DNA from: Thermoguttaceae bacterium
GTDB lineage: Bacteria > Planctomycetota > Planctomycetia > Pirellulales > Thermoguttaceae
Direction: 5' to 3'
Assembly (NCBI GenBank): GCA_017937685.1
Contig: JAGBDD010000170.1
Coordinates: 1-33,261, forward strand
Length of the DNA: 33,261 nucleotides
Part shown: positions 6,962-16,657 of the stretch, piece by piece
How positions within the stretch are numbered: the stretch's first letter is position 1
How the letters are laid out: each line of letters starts with the position of its first letter
Position numbers and translations under genes: made by a program
Notes under the pieces: generated by a model
Database searches by the model: none
Told to the model about the DNA's origin: nothing
Seen by the model: the letters and a program-made list of their open reading frames with translations, nothing else

Positions 6962-9646
6962 TTACCGTTGTTCGAACTTTGCCGCCAAACCGGCGAGCGT
7001 CATATTGGGAAGCGTTTGATCGTGCGGTATTAGCAGATATTTCCAAGGTTTATCGTCGTTTTCGCTTGCAAGCCGAGCCCATTTGACGGCGGCGTCGCGC
7101 TTGGCCGTTACTTCTTTAGCGTCGAGTTCGGAAGCGCGTTTTGTTTCGCAAAGGTATTTCGCATCGGCGGTTTCGACGATAAAGTCCGGCAAGTAACGCG
7201 ACTCTTGAGCGTAAAAAATGCGAATTTCGCGCAACGTCGGTTTTAGCCATTTCAGGACGGCGGGGTCGTCCTCCAAAATGCGAGCGAATTCAAGTTCGGT
7301 TTGGGAGTCGAACTTTTGAACGTCGTAAATACATTTGCGAAAGCCGCCGAAAGCCGTCGACTTGATTCGGCTCGTTTCGCCTTTTCCTAAGGGCGCTCGA
7401 AAATTCCTTGGACGTTCGTTCGCGGCGACGGTCGAATTCTGCGGTTCAAATTTCGTAAAGCCGCCCGTTACCGTAACTTCGTATTCCGTTTTCGGTTCAT
7501 AACGCCGCTCCGACATTTGCGCGTGAATAAATTCGATCAACGTTTTACGGTGAAACTGCAACACGTTGAGAACTTCCGCTTCGTCGGCTAAGTATTCTCG
7601 CAATCGCGCGACGGCTTGGCCGGCGAGTTTTTGCAAGAGATCGGCGCAGTCGTCGTAACACACGTCGTTATAATCGATTAACCCCGCGACTAAATAATCT
7701 TCGAAACGCGTTTCGGGCGACGCGGCGTTTTTGTCGCTCAACTTGCGCGATTCCTGATCGCCGCGCAAATATTTGATTAAAATATCTTGCGCGACCGGCT
7801 GCAAATTGATTGGGGCGACGTCGAGGTCAAAATCCTCGAACGCGTAACTCGCGCCGTCTTTAGGCGTTACGACGATGCGCGGAATATCGATCGCGTTTTC
7901 CCGAATCGTTTCAAGCGTCTTTTTCACCGTCGTTTCTATTTCTGCGTCGCTCAACGATTCTCCAAGAAGCGCCGTTTGCTTTTTGACGTCGGCGACAATT
8001 TGCGGGAGAATTTTCGGCGACGTTAAATCGCGGCTCGTTTTGACTTGCCGCGCGTAAGTTGTCGCGCCGATAAGAGCGTAAGTTTGGCGAGCGACGGCGA
8101 CTTCGGCGGGCGTTTCGAACAACAAACGCGGCGGTTCGGCGGCGATTTCCGACGCGTCGGTCCGCGTCTCGGACGGCGCAAGTCCCAACAGCGTCTCAAT
8201 TTTCGGCGCGGCGACAAGAACCTTACGTTCCTCGTCCGGAATGTCGCGACCAATAACGACGCCGCGTCGAATAACCGAGTTCGGGTCGTTGGCGTAATCG
8301 ACGATTTCCTTAAAACGGTCGTGCGAAACGATGGTCAGTCGGTCGACCGCGTCGACGCCGGTTCGCCGTCCGTAAGGCAAGCGCAAACCGCGCCCGATCG
8401 ATTGTTCGACGAGCGTTTTTGAGTTCGCGGCGCGGAGCGGAACGATCGTGTAAAGGTTCGAAACGTCCCAACCTTCCTTCAACATATTGACGTGAATCAC
8501 GATTTCGGTCGGTTCGGCGGGATTCTCGACCTGCAAAAGCCGCGCGACGACTTCCTCGCGTTCGCTTCCTTTCAAATTCGAGTGAACTTGAATCGTTTTG
8601 CCGCGATAACGTCCGTTGAAAAAGTCGTCCGATTCGATTTTCGCCTGCAGCTCGTTCGCGTGTTCGACGTCGGCGGCGACGACCAGCATAAACGGCTTGA
8701 CGCGTCGCTCGTTTCGCTCGAGAGCGTAAGTTTGGAGATCGATTTTAACGTTTTCGTGAACGCGGACGCCGTCCTCCAACTTGATTTTTTCCAACTCTTG
8801 CGGCGAATAAGCGCTCGGATCGAAGTTTTCGCGCGTCGCGACGGCGGGCTCCTTCACGAACCCGTCTTCGATAGCGGTCGCCAACGGGTATTCGTAAACG
8901 ACGTTTTTAAACGGAATCGACTTCGAACCTTTTTCAACTTGCGGCGTCGCGGTCAGTTCGAGACCAAGGAGCGGACGGAGTTCTTCGATCGCTTGGACGC
9001 CCGCCGACGCGCGGTAGTGGTGCGACTCGTCCATCAACACGACCAAGTCGTCCAACTTGGCGAGATATTCGCTATAACTTTCCCCGATATATTCGCTCAA
9101 CCGTTTGAAACGCGGGACTTTCGTTTGCGAATCCTTGTCGCCGTTGATTTTCGAGATATTGAAAACGTTGATAAAGCAAGCGTCGTTAAAAAGCCGTTCC
9201 TTGGCGCCGCGACCGTCGTCGTAGTTGTCGCCGGTAACGAGGACGGGATTCTCCGCGCCGAACTCGCCGATTCCGCGAAAAACGTACTTCGGCGTTCCCG
9301 GCGTGAAGTCGGCGCTCAACTTTTCGTAAACCGTTAAGTTCGGCGCGATAACGAAGAAATGGCGGCTGATTCCGGCTTGGTAAAGGAACGCGATAAAGGC
9401 GCCCATTAGCCGCGTTTTCCCGACGCCGGTCGCCAACGCGAAACAGAGCGAAGGAAAAGCGCGTTCGAAACTCTCGACCGCCGGAAATTCGCGCCGGAGG
9501 GTTTCGAGGTTTTGCGCGACGTCGGCATCTTTCGACAAGTTAAGCGTTTCGCAAACTCGCTTGAGAATTTCCAACGCTTCCCGTTGCGGCGAGCGGAGAC
9601 TCAACCGGGCGCTAATCGTTTTAATAAGTCGCTCGAAATCGTTCAT
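6962..9646 (-). CDS. res: Type III restriction enzyme, Res subunit (helicase/endonuclease)
   Basis: This 894-residue SF2 translocase-endonuclease of type III R-M (EcoP15I Res-like) shows Walker A ATGVGKT (72-78), DESH box (206-209), LTATPQ (231-236), HVNMLKEGWDVSNL and QSIGRGLRLPYG (motif VI, about 415-427). Near the C-terminus a PD-(D/E)xK nuclease is visible: LPDFIVE followed by CETKRA, both strands of the catalytic core. It follows Mod with 1 nt between stop and start, so translation is coupled. Res needs Mod for target recognition and cuts DNA after ATP-driven communication between two sites. Length and motifs are complete, so it is probably functional. Confidence 0.95.
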   Translation of the reverse strand: MNDFERLIKTISARLSLRSPQREALEILKRVCETLNLSKDADVAQNLETLRREFPAVESFERAFPSLCFALATGVGKTRLMGAFIAFLYQAGISRHFFVIAPNLTVYEKLSADFTPGTPKYVFRGIGEFGAENPVLVTGDNYDDGRGAKERLFNDACFINVFNISKINGDKDSQTKVPRFKRLSEYIGESYSEYLAKLDDLVVLMDESHHYRASAGVQAIEELRPLLGLELTATPQVEKGSKSIPFKNVVYEYPLATAIEDGFVKEPAVATRENFDPSAYSPQELEKIKLEDGVRVHENVKIDLQTYALERNERRVKPFMLVVAADVEHANELQAKIESDDFFNGRYRGKTIQVHSNLKGSEREEVVARLLQVENPAEPTEIVIHVNMLKEGWDVSNLYTIVPLRAANSKTLVEQSIGRGLRLPYGRRTGVDAVDRLTIVSHDRFKEIVDYANDPNSVIRRGVVIGRDIPDEERKVLVAAPKIETLLGLAPSETRTDASEIAAEPPRLLFETPAEVAVARQTYALIGATTYARQVKTSRDLTSPKILPQIVADVKKQTALLGESLSDAEIETTVKKTLETIRENAIDIPRIVVTPKDGASYAFEDFDLDVAPINLQPVAQDILIKYLRGDQESRKLSDKNAASPETRFEDYLVAGLIDYNDVCYDDCADLLQKLAGQAVARLREYLADEAEVLNVLQFHRKTLIEFIHAQMSERRYEPKTEYEVTVTGGFTKFEPQNSTVAANERPRNFRAPLGKGETSRIKSTAFGGFRKCIYDVQKFDSQTELEFARILEDDPAVLKWLKPTLREIRIFYAQESRYLPDFIVETADAKYLCETKRASELDAKEVTAKRDAAVKWARLASENDDKPWKYLLIPHDQTLPNMTLAGLAAKFEQR

Positions 9647-9647
9647 C

Positions 9648-11345
9648 TTACGCGTCTCCGTTCTCGTCCGTTCCGTCGACGGCGAACAGCGTCGGTTGGT
9701 TGGCGTTCGTCTTTTTGCGTCCTCTTTTCGCCGTTGTTTTCTTGGGCGGCGCCGGTTCCTCTTGCGCGAGCGGGAGGTTTTCGACGGCCAGCGAGTAATC
9801 GTCGCGTCCCCATTCGCATTTTTTGAGGAGCGTTTGCGGAATCTTTTTGACCGTGAGGTTGTCGAACTCGTCGCCGGTTCCGAGGAACGCGGAACAGTAA
9901 ATCGCGAGGGTGCGGTTCGGCCCGACGTCGTCGGAAATCTTGGCGAGGTAATCGAGCGTCAGACTTTGCGTGGTAACGTAAATGAAGTCGGTTTCGGAAC
10001 TTTGCCCGTGCCGCCAATACTCCTCCGGGTTCTCGCTCGGCGCGTAGGTAAAACCTTCGATTTTGCAAACGGCTTCGGCGAGCGCTTCGGGGTTGAACTT
10101 CTCCTTATCGATGATCGGTCTTCCCCATTTGTCGAGGGCGATCAAGGACGGCCCGAGTTTGAAATATCGGAACCCGCCGCCCCCTTTCCAACCGACCGCT
10201 TTCGTGATTCCGCCTTGGTCGGTTCCGTCGACGACGCTCCGCAAGCGCGGAATGCAGTGCGTGTGGCAATGTTCGCCGAGTTCGATTCCGATCCAGCGCC
10301 GCCCCATTTTGTGCGCGACCGCCGCCGTCGTCCCGCTGCCTAAAAAGGAGTCTAGAACGAGATCGCCGGGTTGGGTCGCCAACGTTAAAATTCGTTCGAT
10401 AAGACGTTCCGGTTTGGGCGTCGCGAAAACGCTCTCGGAATTAAACGCTTTCACTTCGCGTTTTGCGTCTTGGTTGTCGCCGACGTCGGCGCGGAACCAA
10501 ATAGTTTTAGAAACCGTGCCGCCTTTAACTTCGGAAAGAAAGCGTTTGATACGCGGCACGTTATTTCCGTCTTTGCCAAACGTGATACGGTTGTCCGCGA
10601 CCATCTCCTCGAATTTTTCTTTCGAAACGCGCCAACAAGACCCGGCGGGGGGATTGATAATACGACCGCTTGGCGTTTGAATTGGGTAGTCGGCGGACGC
10701 GGAATAGGATTTCACGGAAAGATTATCCGACATCCAAGGTCCGCGCGGATCGTTATCCTTGTTCGTGTAGCGACTATTCATTTCTTCTGTTCTCGGTAAC
10801 AGATTAGGTCGCCAAGCCGTTTTGTTTTTAGCGTAAACTAAAATGAAATCGTGGCTGTCCGAAAGCCAGGTCGCGTCGTTTTGGGGCGCATACTTTTTTT
10901 CCCAAATAACGGTGGCGACAAAATTAGCGCGCCCGAATATTTCGTCGCACATCACTTTCAAATACGCTTGTTCGTCGTCGTCGATAGAAATCCAAATCGA
11001 CCCGTCGTTGGCCAACAAGCGATAAAGCAGTTCGAGGCGTTCTCGCAAAAGCCCGAGCCAAATAGAATGTTCGAGTCCGTCGTTGTACTGCTCGAACGCG
11101 TTGCCGGTGTTATACGGCGGGTCGATGTAAACGCATTTCACCTTGCCGGTAAACTCTTGTTCTAGCGCCTTTAACGCCAAGAGGTTGTCTCCGAAGATCA
11201 GGCGATTGTCGAAAATATCGGCGTCGCTCGTTCGCGTCGGCGCGCAATACGACTTTTCCGCGTCTTCGATAAGAATACGCGGCTCGAGCTTCGGGCGGAC
11301 GTCCTTGCCAATCCAGGTAAGCTCCAATTTTTGTTTCTTCGACAT
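9648..11345 (-). CDS. mod: Type III DNA adenine-N6 methyltransferase, Mod subunit
   Basis: This 565-residue site-specific methyltransferase has the beta-group order: catalytic IDPPYNTGN (DPPY at 75-78) first, AdoMet motif DSFLGSGTTAAV near residue 340. The middle part, between about residue 130 and 300, is where type III Mod proteins carry the target-recognition domain, so the site specificity cannot be read from sequence. The C-terminus is Lys/Pro-rich. Mod both methylates one strand of its asymmetric site and gives Res its specificity. It begins 23 nt after the RloC-like gene and ends 1 nt before res. AAAGG lies about 10 nt before the ATG. Confidence 0.96.
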   Translation of the reverse strand: MSKKQKLELTWIGKDVRPKLEPRILIEDAEKSYCAPTRTSDADIFDNRLIFGDNLLALKALEQEFTGKVKCVYIDPPYNTGNAFEQYNDGLEHSIWLGLLRERLELLYRLLANDGSIWISIDDDEQAYLKVMCDEIFGRANFVATVIWEKKYAPQNDATWLSDSHDFILVYAKNKTAWRPNLLPRTEEMNSRYTNKDNDPRGPWMSDNLSVKSYSASADYPIQTPSGRIINPPAGSCWRVSKEKFEEMVADNRITFGKDGNNVPRIKRFLSEVKGGTVSKTIWFRADVGDNQDAKREVKAFNSESVFATPKPERLIERILTLATQPGDLVLDSFLGSGTTAAVAHKMGRRWIGIELGEHCHTHCIPRLRSVVDGTDQGGITKAVGWKGGGGFRYFKLGPSLIALDKWGRPIIDKEKFNPEALAEAVCKIEGFTYAPSENPEEYWRHGQSSETDFIYVTTQSLTLDYLAKISDDVGPNRTLAIYCSAFLGTGDEFDNLTVKKIPQTLLKKCEWGRDDYSLAVENLPLAQEEPAPPKKTTAKRGRKKTNANQPTLFAVDGTDENGDA

Positions 11346-11368
11346 TGCGGTTTCGCCTTTTATTTAAT

Positions 11369-13675
11369 TTACAACGGTTCTTTCGGTCGATAGCCGACAA
11401 AGTTTAAAACGCGTTTCACCAGACCGCGAAGTTCGCCGGCGTTGACGTTATCGGTAAAATCAATGTGGAAGTGGTGGAATGGGTTTGTATCGTCTCGAAG
11501 AATATCAAGTTCATCGAGTTTTTCAAGTTCATCGAGTTGATCTACGCCAATACGAATTTGCGACGTTCCTGTTTCTTGACGTTTCCGCTCCGTGTTAAGA
11601 AAATGATGTAACGACTCATTTTGCGGAAATTCCGGTTGAAAAGCAACGCGACAATATCCCTCCAAAGTATGACGCAACACGGCGCCGACTAGAATAACGT
11701 CGCCTTCGTTTTTTTCGTAAAAGTTACGTAATATCTCAATATATCGGTCGTAATCGTTCTTCTCCCATTCCTTCTTACTTTCGATTTGCAATATATTTTG
11801 AGAACCAAATCGCGAAAGCCCCAAACAGACAATTTCTTTGTTTTTGAGTTTCCCGCACATTTCTTTCAAAAAACGTTTTGAATGCGACGCGACGATAAGT
11901 TGGCGGCATTGGCTTTGCAGTCGGGCGATATGCTCCGCCGTCGCGCTCCTGCGATGTTCGTCCAAGCTCGTAAACGGGTCGTCGAAAACGACGATCGCGT
12001 TTTCCAAATTCGGATTGTTTTCCAACGACGCGAAAAAATACGCCAACGCCAACGTTCGGCGGTCGCCCGCGCTCAACACGTACTTGAATTCGTTTTCCAA
12101 CTTTTTCGTTTTTACGTTGTTTATCGTCAATTTATACTCGACGCTTAAGCCGGAATACCCGAGTTTATTTTGGCGAAAGTCGGCGACGGTAAAGTCGGCG
12201 CGCAACTTGCCGAGATAACGGTTCGTCGCGTCGAGGTAATCGCGAAAAACGGTCGCCTCGCAACGTTTAAGTTCGGCTTCCTCTTCTTTGATCGACGTTT
12301 GGAGTTCGTCGAGTTCGTTTCGAAGCGTATGTATTTTATAATAGACTTCCTGTACGTTGCGGTCGAGGTAGCGCGTCCGCGTCAATTCCAACGTTTGCTT
12401 TCGTTTCAGCAGTTCCGACTTGCTTACGCGGGCGACGCGCTCTTGAACGCGCCGAATCGTTGCGTTCGCGTCGAGAAAATCTTGATACGCGTTCAAAAAC
12501 GAAGCGCGCGCTTCGGCGTAAAGTTCGAGCGCCGCCGTCAACTCGTCCGGAAGCGCGAGCGGTTCCAGCGGCAAACTTTTTTTGTCTTGCGCGACCGCTT
12601 GGAAACGCTTGCCCAACGCGGCGACCGTTTCGAGAATCGACTTAAAATCGGGCGATTCCGGCAAGTCGGGGACGTATTGTCGCCAGTAATCGCGTTTTGG
12701 CGGCAAACTCGATTTTAAGGTGTTTAATCGACTCCAAACGTCGCGCAACTCGGCAAGCGTCGCGTCAAGGTCGCTTCGTAACTCCGTGACGAAACGCTTA
12801 TACTCGTCGTTAAAATATTGCCGATAAACGGTTAGAAGTCGGTCGTCGCGGATTTTTTGGCCGCAGAACGGACAAACGTCGTCGGACGAAGCGAGCGCAA
12901 GTCCCGTTGCCGCCCAGTTTTCGCCGTCGGCGCCTAACGAAGCGAAGTGAGCGCGCGCCCGGTTTAGCGTTGTTTCTTCGACGTCGCTTAACGACCGCTC
13001 GAGTAACGCCGAAACTTGCGTCGAGTCGAACGCGGGAAGGGAAAACGGCTCGAAAGCCGCCGCGTTTTTAATCGTTTCGGCTTGCTCCGCTTGCTTGATT
13101 TCCGCGTCGACTTCGGCGATTTTCTCGTCGAGGGCTTCTTGCCAAGGCAACGCGTCGAATTGGTCGACCGTCAGCGGCCCGGCGTATTTTTGAAGCTCGG
13201 CGTTTTGCCATTTCGGAAGTTCTCTTTGCAATTCGCCGCGGCGCCGTTTTAAAGCGCCCAGTCGTTGAATACGTTCGACGCTCTCCGCGCCCAAAACGAT
13301 TTGGCAGAGGTTGTCGCGTTGCTCTTTCTCGACGCTAAGGCCCGAATAGACGTTTTCGTCGACGTAAAAATCGTTAAAAACGACGACCGGCGCCGCGAAC
13401 GCCGAACGTTCCCAACGCCCGTTTTGAAAACGCAATTCTTCTTCGTCGATTTCGAGGCAGATTTCTAACGGCGACGGCGTCGGCGTCGCGCTTTTCCGCC
13501 GTCGCGCCAAAATCTCGTCGGAATCGTCGCGAGCGAAGGAGCGCAAAACTTGCGACAACGTCGTTTTTCCCGCCGCGTTTTCGCCGTAAATAAGCGTCGT
13601 TTGCTTTAATTCTTCGTCGCAAGTTAATTGATTAAAGCAACCGACGTTGCGAATAAGTTTAATTTTCGTCAGCAT
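11369..13675 (-). CDS. AAA_13-family zinc-hook ATPase, RloC/PrrC-like
   Basis: This 768-residue SMC/Rad50-like ATPase is of the AAA_13 type that includes the anticodon nucleases PrrC and RloC. It has Walker A GENAAGKT (31-38), a CPFCGQ zinc-hook-like pair (C268, C271) inside long charged helices (about 130-480), signature YVLSAGDRRTLALAYF (532-547), Walker B VVFDDP with D-loop SLDEH (562-574) and H-loop VASHS (595-599). The C-terminal 110 residues hold LRHTLEGY (R668, E672), HH at 690-691 and NPFHHFHIDF. An Arg-x3-Glu followed by distant His resembles the catalytic triad of PrrC-type nucleases, but the spacing differs, so nuclease activity is inference. Such proteins are often linked to R-M systems as a second, abortive line of defence. 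Start is adjacent to the SNF2 stop. Confidence 0.85.
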   Translation of the reverse strand: MLTKIKLIRNVGCFNQLTCDEELKQTTLIYGENAAGKTTLSQVLRSFARDDSDEILARRRKSATPTPSPLEICLEIDEEELRFQNGRWERSAFAAPVVVFNDFYVDENVYSGLSVEKEQRDNLCQIVLGAESVERIQRLGALKRRRGELQRELPKWQNAELQKYAGPLTVDQFDALPWQEALDEKIAEVDAEIKQAEQAETIKNAAAFEPFSLPAFDSTQVSALLERSLSDVEETTLNRARAHFASLGADGENWAATGLALASSDDVCPFCGQKIRDDRLLTVYRQYFNDEYKRFVTELRSDLDATLAELRDVWSRLNTLKSSLPPKRDYWRQYVPDLPESPDFKSILETVAALGKRFQAVAQDKKSLPLEPLALPDELTAALELYAEARASFLNAYQDFLDANATIRRVQERVARVSKSELLKRKQTLELTRTRYLDRNVQEVYYKIHTLRNELDELQTSIKEEEAELKRCEATVFRDYLDATNRYLGKLRADFTVADFRQNKLGYSGLSVEYKLTINNVKTKKLENEFKYVLSAGDRRTLALAYFFASLENNPNLENAIVVFDDPFTSLDEHRRSATAEHIARLQSQCRQLIVASHSKRFLKEMCGKLKNKEIVCLGLSRFGSQNILQIESKKEWEKNDYDRYIEILRNFYEKNEGDVILVGAVLRHTLEGYCRVAFQPEFPQNESLHHFLNTERKRQETGTSQIRIGVDQLDELEKLDELDILRDDTNPFHHFHIDFTDNVNAGELRGLVKRVLNFVGYRPKEPL

Positions 13676-16543
13676 TTAAACAACGCTCCACCGAATCGTA
13701 AAGAGGCGTTTTTCCTCGATTTTTTCTTTCGTTTGCTCTTCGAGTCGCTCGATCAACTCGTCCCGCTTTTGTTCGACGGCGTCTTGCGCGGCGAAGAGAT
13801 CGCGGCGCTTTTGGTTGCGGCGGCGTTCGAGTTCGCGAACCTGCTTTTGAACGGCGATCTTTTCTTGCAAACCGCGCGTCGCCGTCGCTTCGCGGCGTTT
13901 TTCGGCGATCAATTTATCTAACTCTTTTAATTCTTGCTCTAACGAAAGTTTTAAGTCGTCGCTCCAACGGTCGAGTTTGGACGATTCCTCTTCTAAGAAA
14001 CGGAGATTGCGCTCGCCGACTCCCTCGACGCGACGAGCGATTTCGGCTTGGCGGATCTCGCTCAAATCGGCGGGAGGTTCCGCGTCGAGTTGCGCGTCTT
14101 GCGTCGCGGGAAGCCAAAAGAGCTTTTGGCAAATTTCGTCGTCCAACGTTTGACCGTCGTCCGTTCGCGCGGCGAAAATAAGAAATTCGTCTTTTGAGAC
14201 GGAACGAATCGTCAACAACGACGCCTCCAACCAACCGGAGCGTCCGCGAAACGGTTCGATAAGACTTAACTTCGCCCGATAATTCGAAAGCGAGAAAGTC
14301 AACGAGGCGAGCGGCAACTTACGTTCAAGCGCCGAAGCGATGAGTTTTCGCGCCAACGAACAGTCGCTCCGATAGAAGAACTCGTTATTTTCGTCCGCTT
14401 TCTTCCAGTCGAAGTCGTACCAACCGCGAGGCGCGTCGGAGCCAAGATACTCAAAGCGCGGAAGATCGGGATCAAATCGCGCGTCGTCGCCAAGTTCCGC
14501 TTTCGTCAAATTTAAGAGCGTCTTTTCTTGCCGCGAAAGGCAGTCGTTCGTCTTCTCTTGACTGAGTCGCAACCGCAAGCGCACTTCTTCGTCGAAGTTT
14601 TCCATTAACTGTCGACGCGTCGACTTTAAGCGCGCTTGAATTTTGTCGTCGAGTTCCTTTTGGAGTTCGTCGAAAGCCCGTTCGATTTCTTCCGGCGCGC
14701 GACAGTTTTGGTAAACGAAGGCGATGCGCTTTTCAATATCGACGCCCGATTCGAGCGCGCCGAGAATCTCGTCGGAAGCGCCTAAAACGCCGTCGAACAA
14801 GCGGAATTTTTGACTCAATAGTTCGTAAACGCGTCGATCTGCTTCGTTGCGACGATTGATAAAGTTGACGACGACCACGTCGTGTTTTTGACCGTATCGA
14901 TGGCAACGTCCGATTCGTTGTTCGATGCGTTGCGGATTCCAAGGCAAGTCGTAATTAACGATCAAACTGCAAAATTGCAAGTTGACGCCTTCGGCCGCCG
15001 CTTCCGTCGCGACTAAAATAGTCGCCGATTCGCGAAAATAATCGACGAGAGCCGCTTTCATATCGACGGCTTTCGAACCGGCGACGCGATCGTCGTCGGC
15101 GTGTTTTTCGAGCCAGCGTTCGTAAATCTTTTGTTGACCGGGCGCGTCGTTCGAACCGCTAATCGAGACGACTTGACCGTCGTAACCGTTGGCCGAAAGG
15201 AGTTTAACAAGGTAGTTTTGAGTTTGGCGCGATTCGGTGAAGATTACCGCTTTACGCGCCGCTCCAATTTCGTCCGTTTTGTTGAAAGCCGTTTGCAACG
15301 CTTCAATGAGCGCGTCGCCTTTTGCGTTGCGCGCGACGCTTGCCGCAAGTTCGGCGAAACTTTGAAGATCGTTTAATTCTTGTTTAAACGCTTCGGGATC
15401 GTATTGCGCGTTTAATTTCCCGGCGTTCGATTCGTCGTCGGCGCCAAATTCGTCCTCAAACGAATCGAACCCGTCGAGGTCTTCGTCGTCGAAAAGTTGT
15501 AATTCGCGCCCGACGTTCTCTAAACGTTCCGCTAGATTTTTTAACGTTCGCGCGATCGCAAAAGTCGACGACGCAAGCAACTTGCGAAGAACGATCGTGA
15601 TGAGTTGACGTTGACTCGCCGGAAGCGCGTAGAGAGTTTCTCGCTGTAAATATTCGGTGATCTTGTCGTATAACTCTTGTTCCTTTTCCGTGGGGAAGAA
15701 GTCTTGCGTGATCGGCGCGCGCCTAGTAAAAGGAACGTATTCCGCGACTTGCTTTCTCAACGTTCGCGAACAAACGCCGGCAATACGCTCTTTAAGGAGA
15801 ACGTTGCGCCGCGTTTCGTCTTGCGCGTTGGCAAATTGCGCGCGAAACGAATTGAGATCGCCGAAAATATGAGGGTCGACGACGCTAATTAAACTGTAAA
15901 GTTCCAACAACGAGTTTTGCAACGGCGTCGCCGTGAGAAGCAATTTGGGAGCCGCGCTCGTCGCCTCGACAATGCGACGCGCGATCGATTTTTTCGCGGA
16001 CGCCGATTTTTTGCTACGCTCGAAACTTTGATAGAGGTTGCGTAGGCGATGCGCTTCGTCGAAAACGACTAAATCCCAAGGAATTTGGGCAATTTCCGCT
16101 TCCTTGGCGGCGGCGAAATTATACGAACAGACGGCGACTTCGTCGCGCAAATCGAAGGGATTCAACGCGCCGTCTTTTTTTAACCGGTTGAAAACTTTAG
16201 AGTCTAAAATTACGGAAGAGATGAAAAATTTATCGAGCAATTCTTGACGCCATTGATTCCGTAACATAGCGGGCACGACAATTAAAACGCGACGTTTGCG
16301 TTCGGCCCATTTTTGCGTGATTACGAGTCCCGCTTCGATCGTTTTACCGAGTCCGACCTCGTCCGCAAGAATAACGCCGTTGGCGAACGGACTACGCAAC
16401 GAGAAGAGCGCGGCGTCGACTTGGTGCGGATTAAGATCGACGCGAGCGTTCGAAATGGAACGAGACAAAGCCGAGACGTCGCCGCCCGAACCGCGAAGAT
16501 AAAGTTGATACGCCCAAATTTGAGATTGGTAATAAGCGTTCAT
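13676..16543 (-). CDS. SNF2-family helicase/translocase of a defence operon
   Basis: This 955-residue SF2 ATPase of the SNF2/RapA type has Walker A ADEVGLGKT (60-68), DEAH box (162-165), LLTATPLQN, then the C-terminal helicase lobe with VIFTESRQTQ, VATEAAAEGVNLQ and QRIGRCHRYGQ. The N-terminus has the PHQVDAALFSLRSP type of start seen in defence SNF2 proteins such as DISARM DrmD. The last ~100 residues are a highly charged coiled coil. It is first in the operon, directly followed by the zinc-hook ATPase (stop and start abut at 13675/13676). Likely role: ATP-driven translocation or remodelling on DNA in support of the type III R-M pair. The start at ATG 16543 has only a poor Shine-Dalgarno. 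Confidence 0.92.
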   Translation of the reverse strand: MNAYYQSQIWAYQLYLRGSGGDVSALSRSISNARVDLNPHQVDAALFSLRSPFANGVILADEVGLGKTIEAGLVITQKWAERKRRVLIVVPAMLRNQWRQELLDKFFISSVILDSKVFNRLKKDGALNPFDLRDEVAVCSYNFAAAKEAEIAQIPWDLVVFDEAHRLRNLYQSFERSKKSASAKKSIARRIVEATSAAPKLLLTATPLQNSLLELYSLISVVDPHIFGDLNSFRAQFANAQDETRRNVLLKERIAGVCSRTLRKQVAEYVPFTRRAPITQDFFPTEKEQELYDKITEYLQRETLYALPASQRQLITIVLRKLLASSTFAIARTLKNLAERLENVGRELQLFDDEDLDGFDSFEDEFGADDESNAGKLNAQYDPEAFKQELNDLQSFAELAASVARNAKGDALIEALQTAFNKTDEIGAARKAVIFTESRQTQNYLVKLLSANGYDGQVVSISGSNDAPGQQKIYERWLEKHADDDRVAGSKAVDMKAALVDYFRESATILVATEAAAEGVNLQFCSLIVNYDLPWNPQRIEQRIGRCHRYGQKHDVVVVNFINRRNEADRRVYELLSQKFRLFDGVLGASDEILGALESGVDIEKRIAFVYQNCRAPEEIERAFDELQKELDDKIQARLKSTRRQLMENFDEEVRLRLRLSQEKTNDCLSRQEKTLLNLTKAELGDDARFDPDLPRFEYLGSDAPRGWYDFDWKKADENNEFFYRSDCSLARKLIASALERKLPLASLTFSLSNYRAKLSLIEPFRGRSGWLEASLLTIRSVSKDEFLIFAARTDDGQTLDDEICQKLFWLPATQDAQLDAEPPADLSEIRQAEIARRVEGVGERNLRFLEEESSKLDRWSDDLKLSLEQELKELDKLIAEKRREATATRGLQEKIAVQKQVRELERRRNQKRRDLFAAQDAVEQKRDELIERLEEQTKEKIEEKRLFTIRWSVV

Positions 16544-16657
16544 TAAATAGCGTAAAAATTGAGGCTTTAGGGAGGCGGGGGCGTGAATTTTCCCTTTGAA
16601 ACTTGCAAAACGCGCGACGTTACGCGAACTTTTAAACGAAAAAACGCCCCTAAATTT

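Noticed and set aside
13676-16543. DISARM system (DrmD-like SNF2 with a methyltransferase)
   Set aside because: No DrmA, DrmB or DrmC homologs are present, and the methyltransferase and nuclease are clearly type III Mod and Res.
6962-16543. BREX system
   Set aside because: No BrxL/Lon, PglZ or BrxC-type protein is present.
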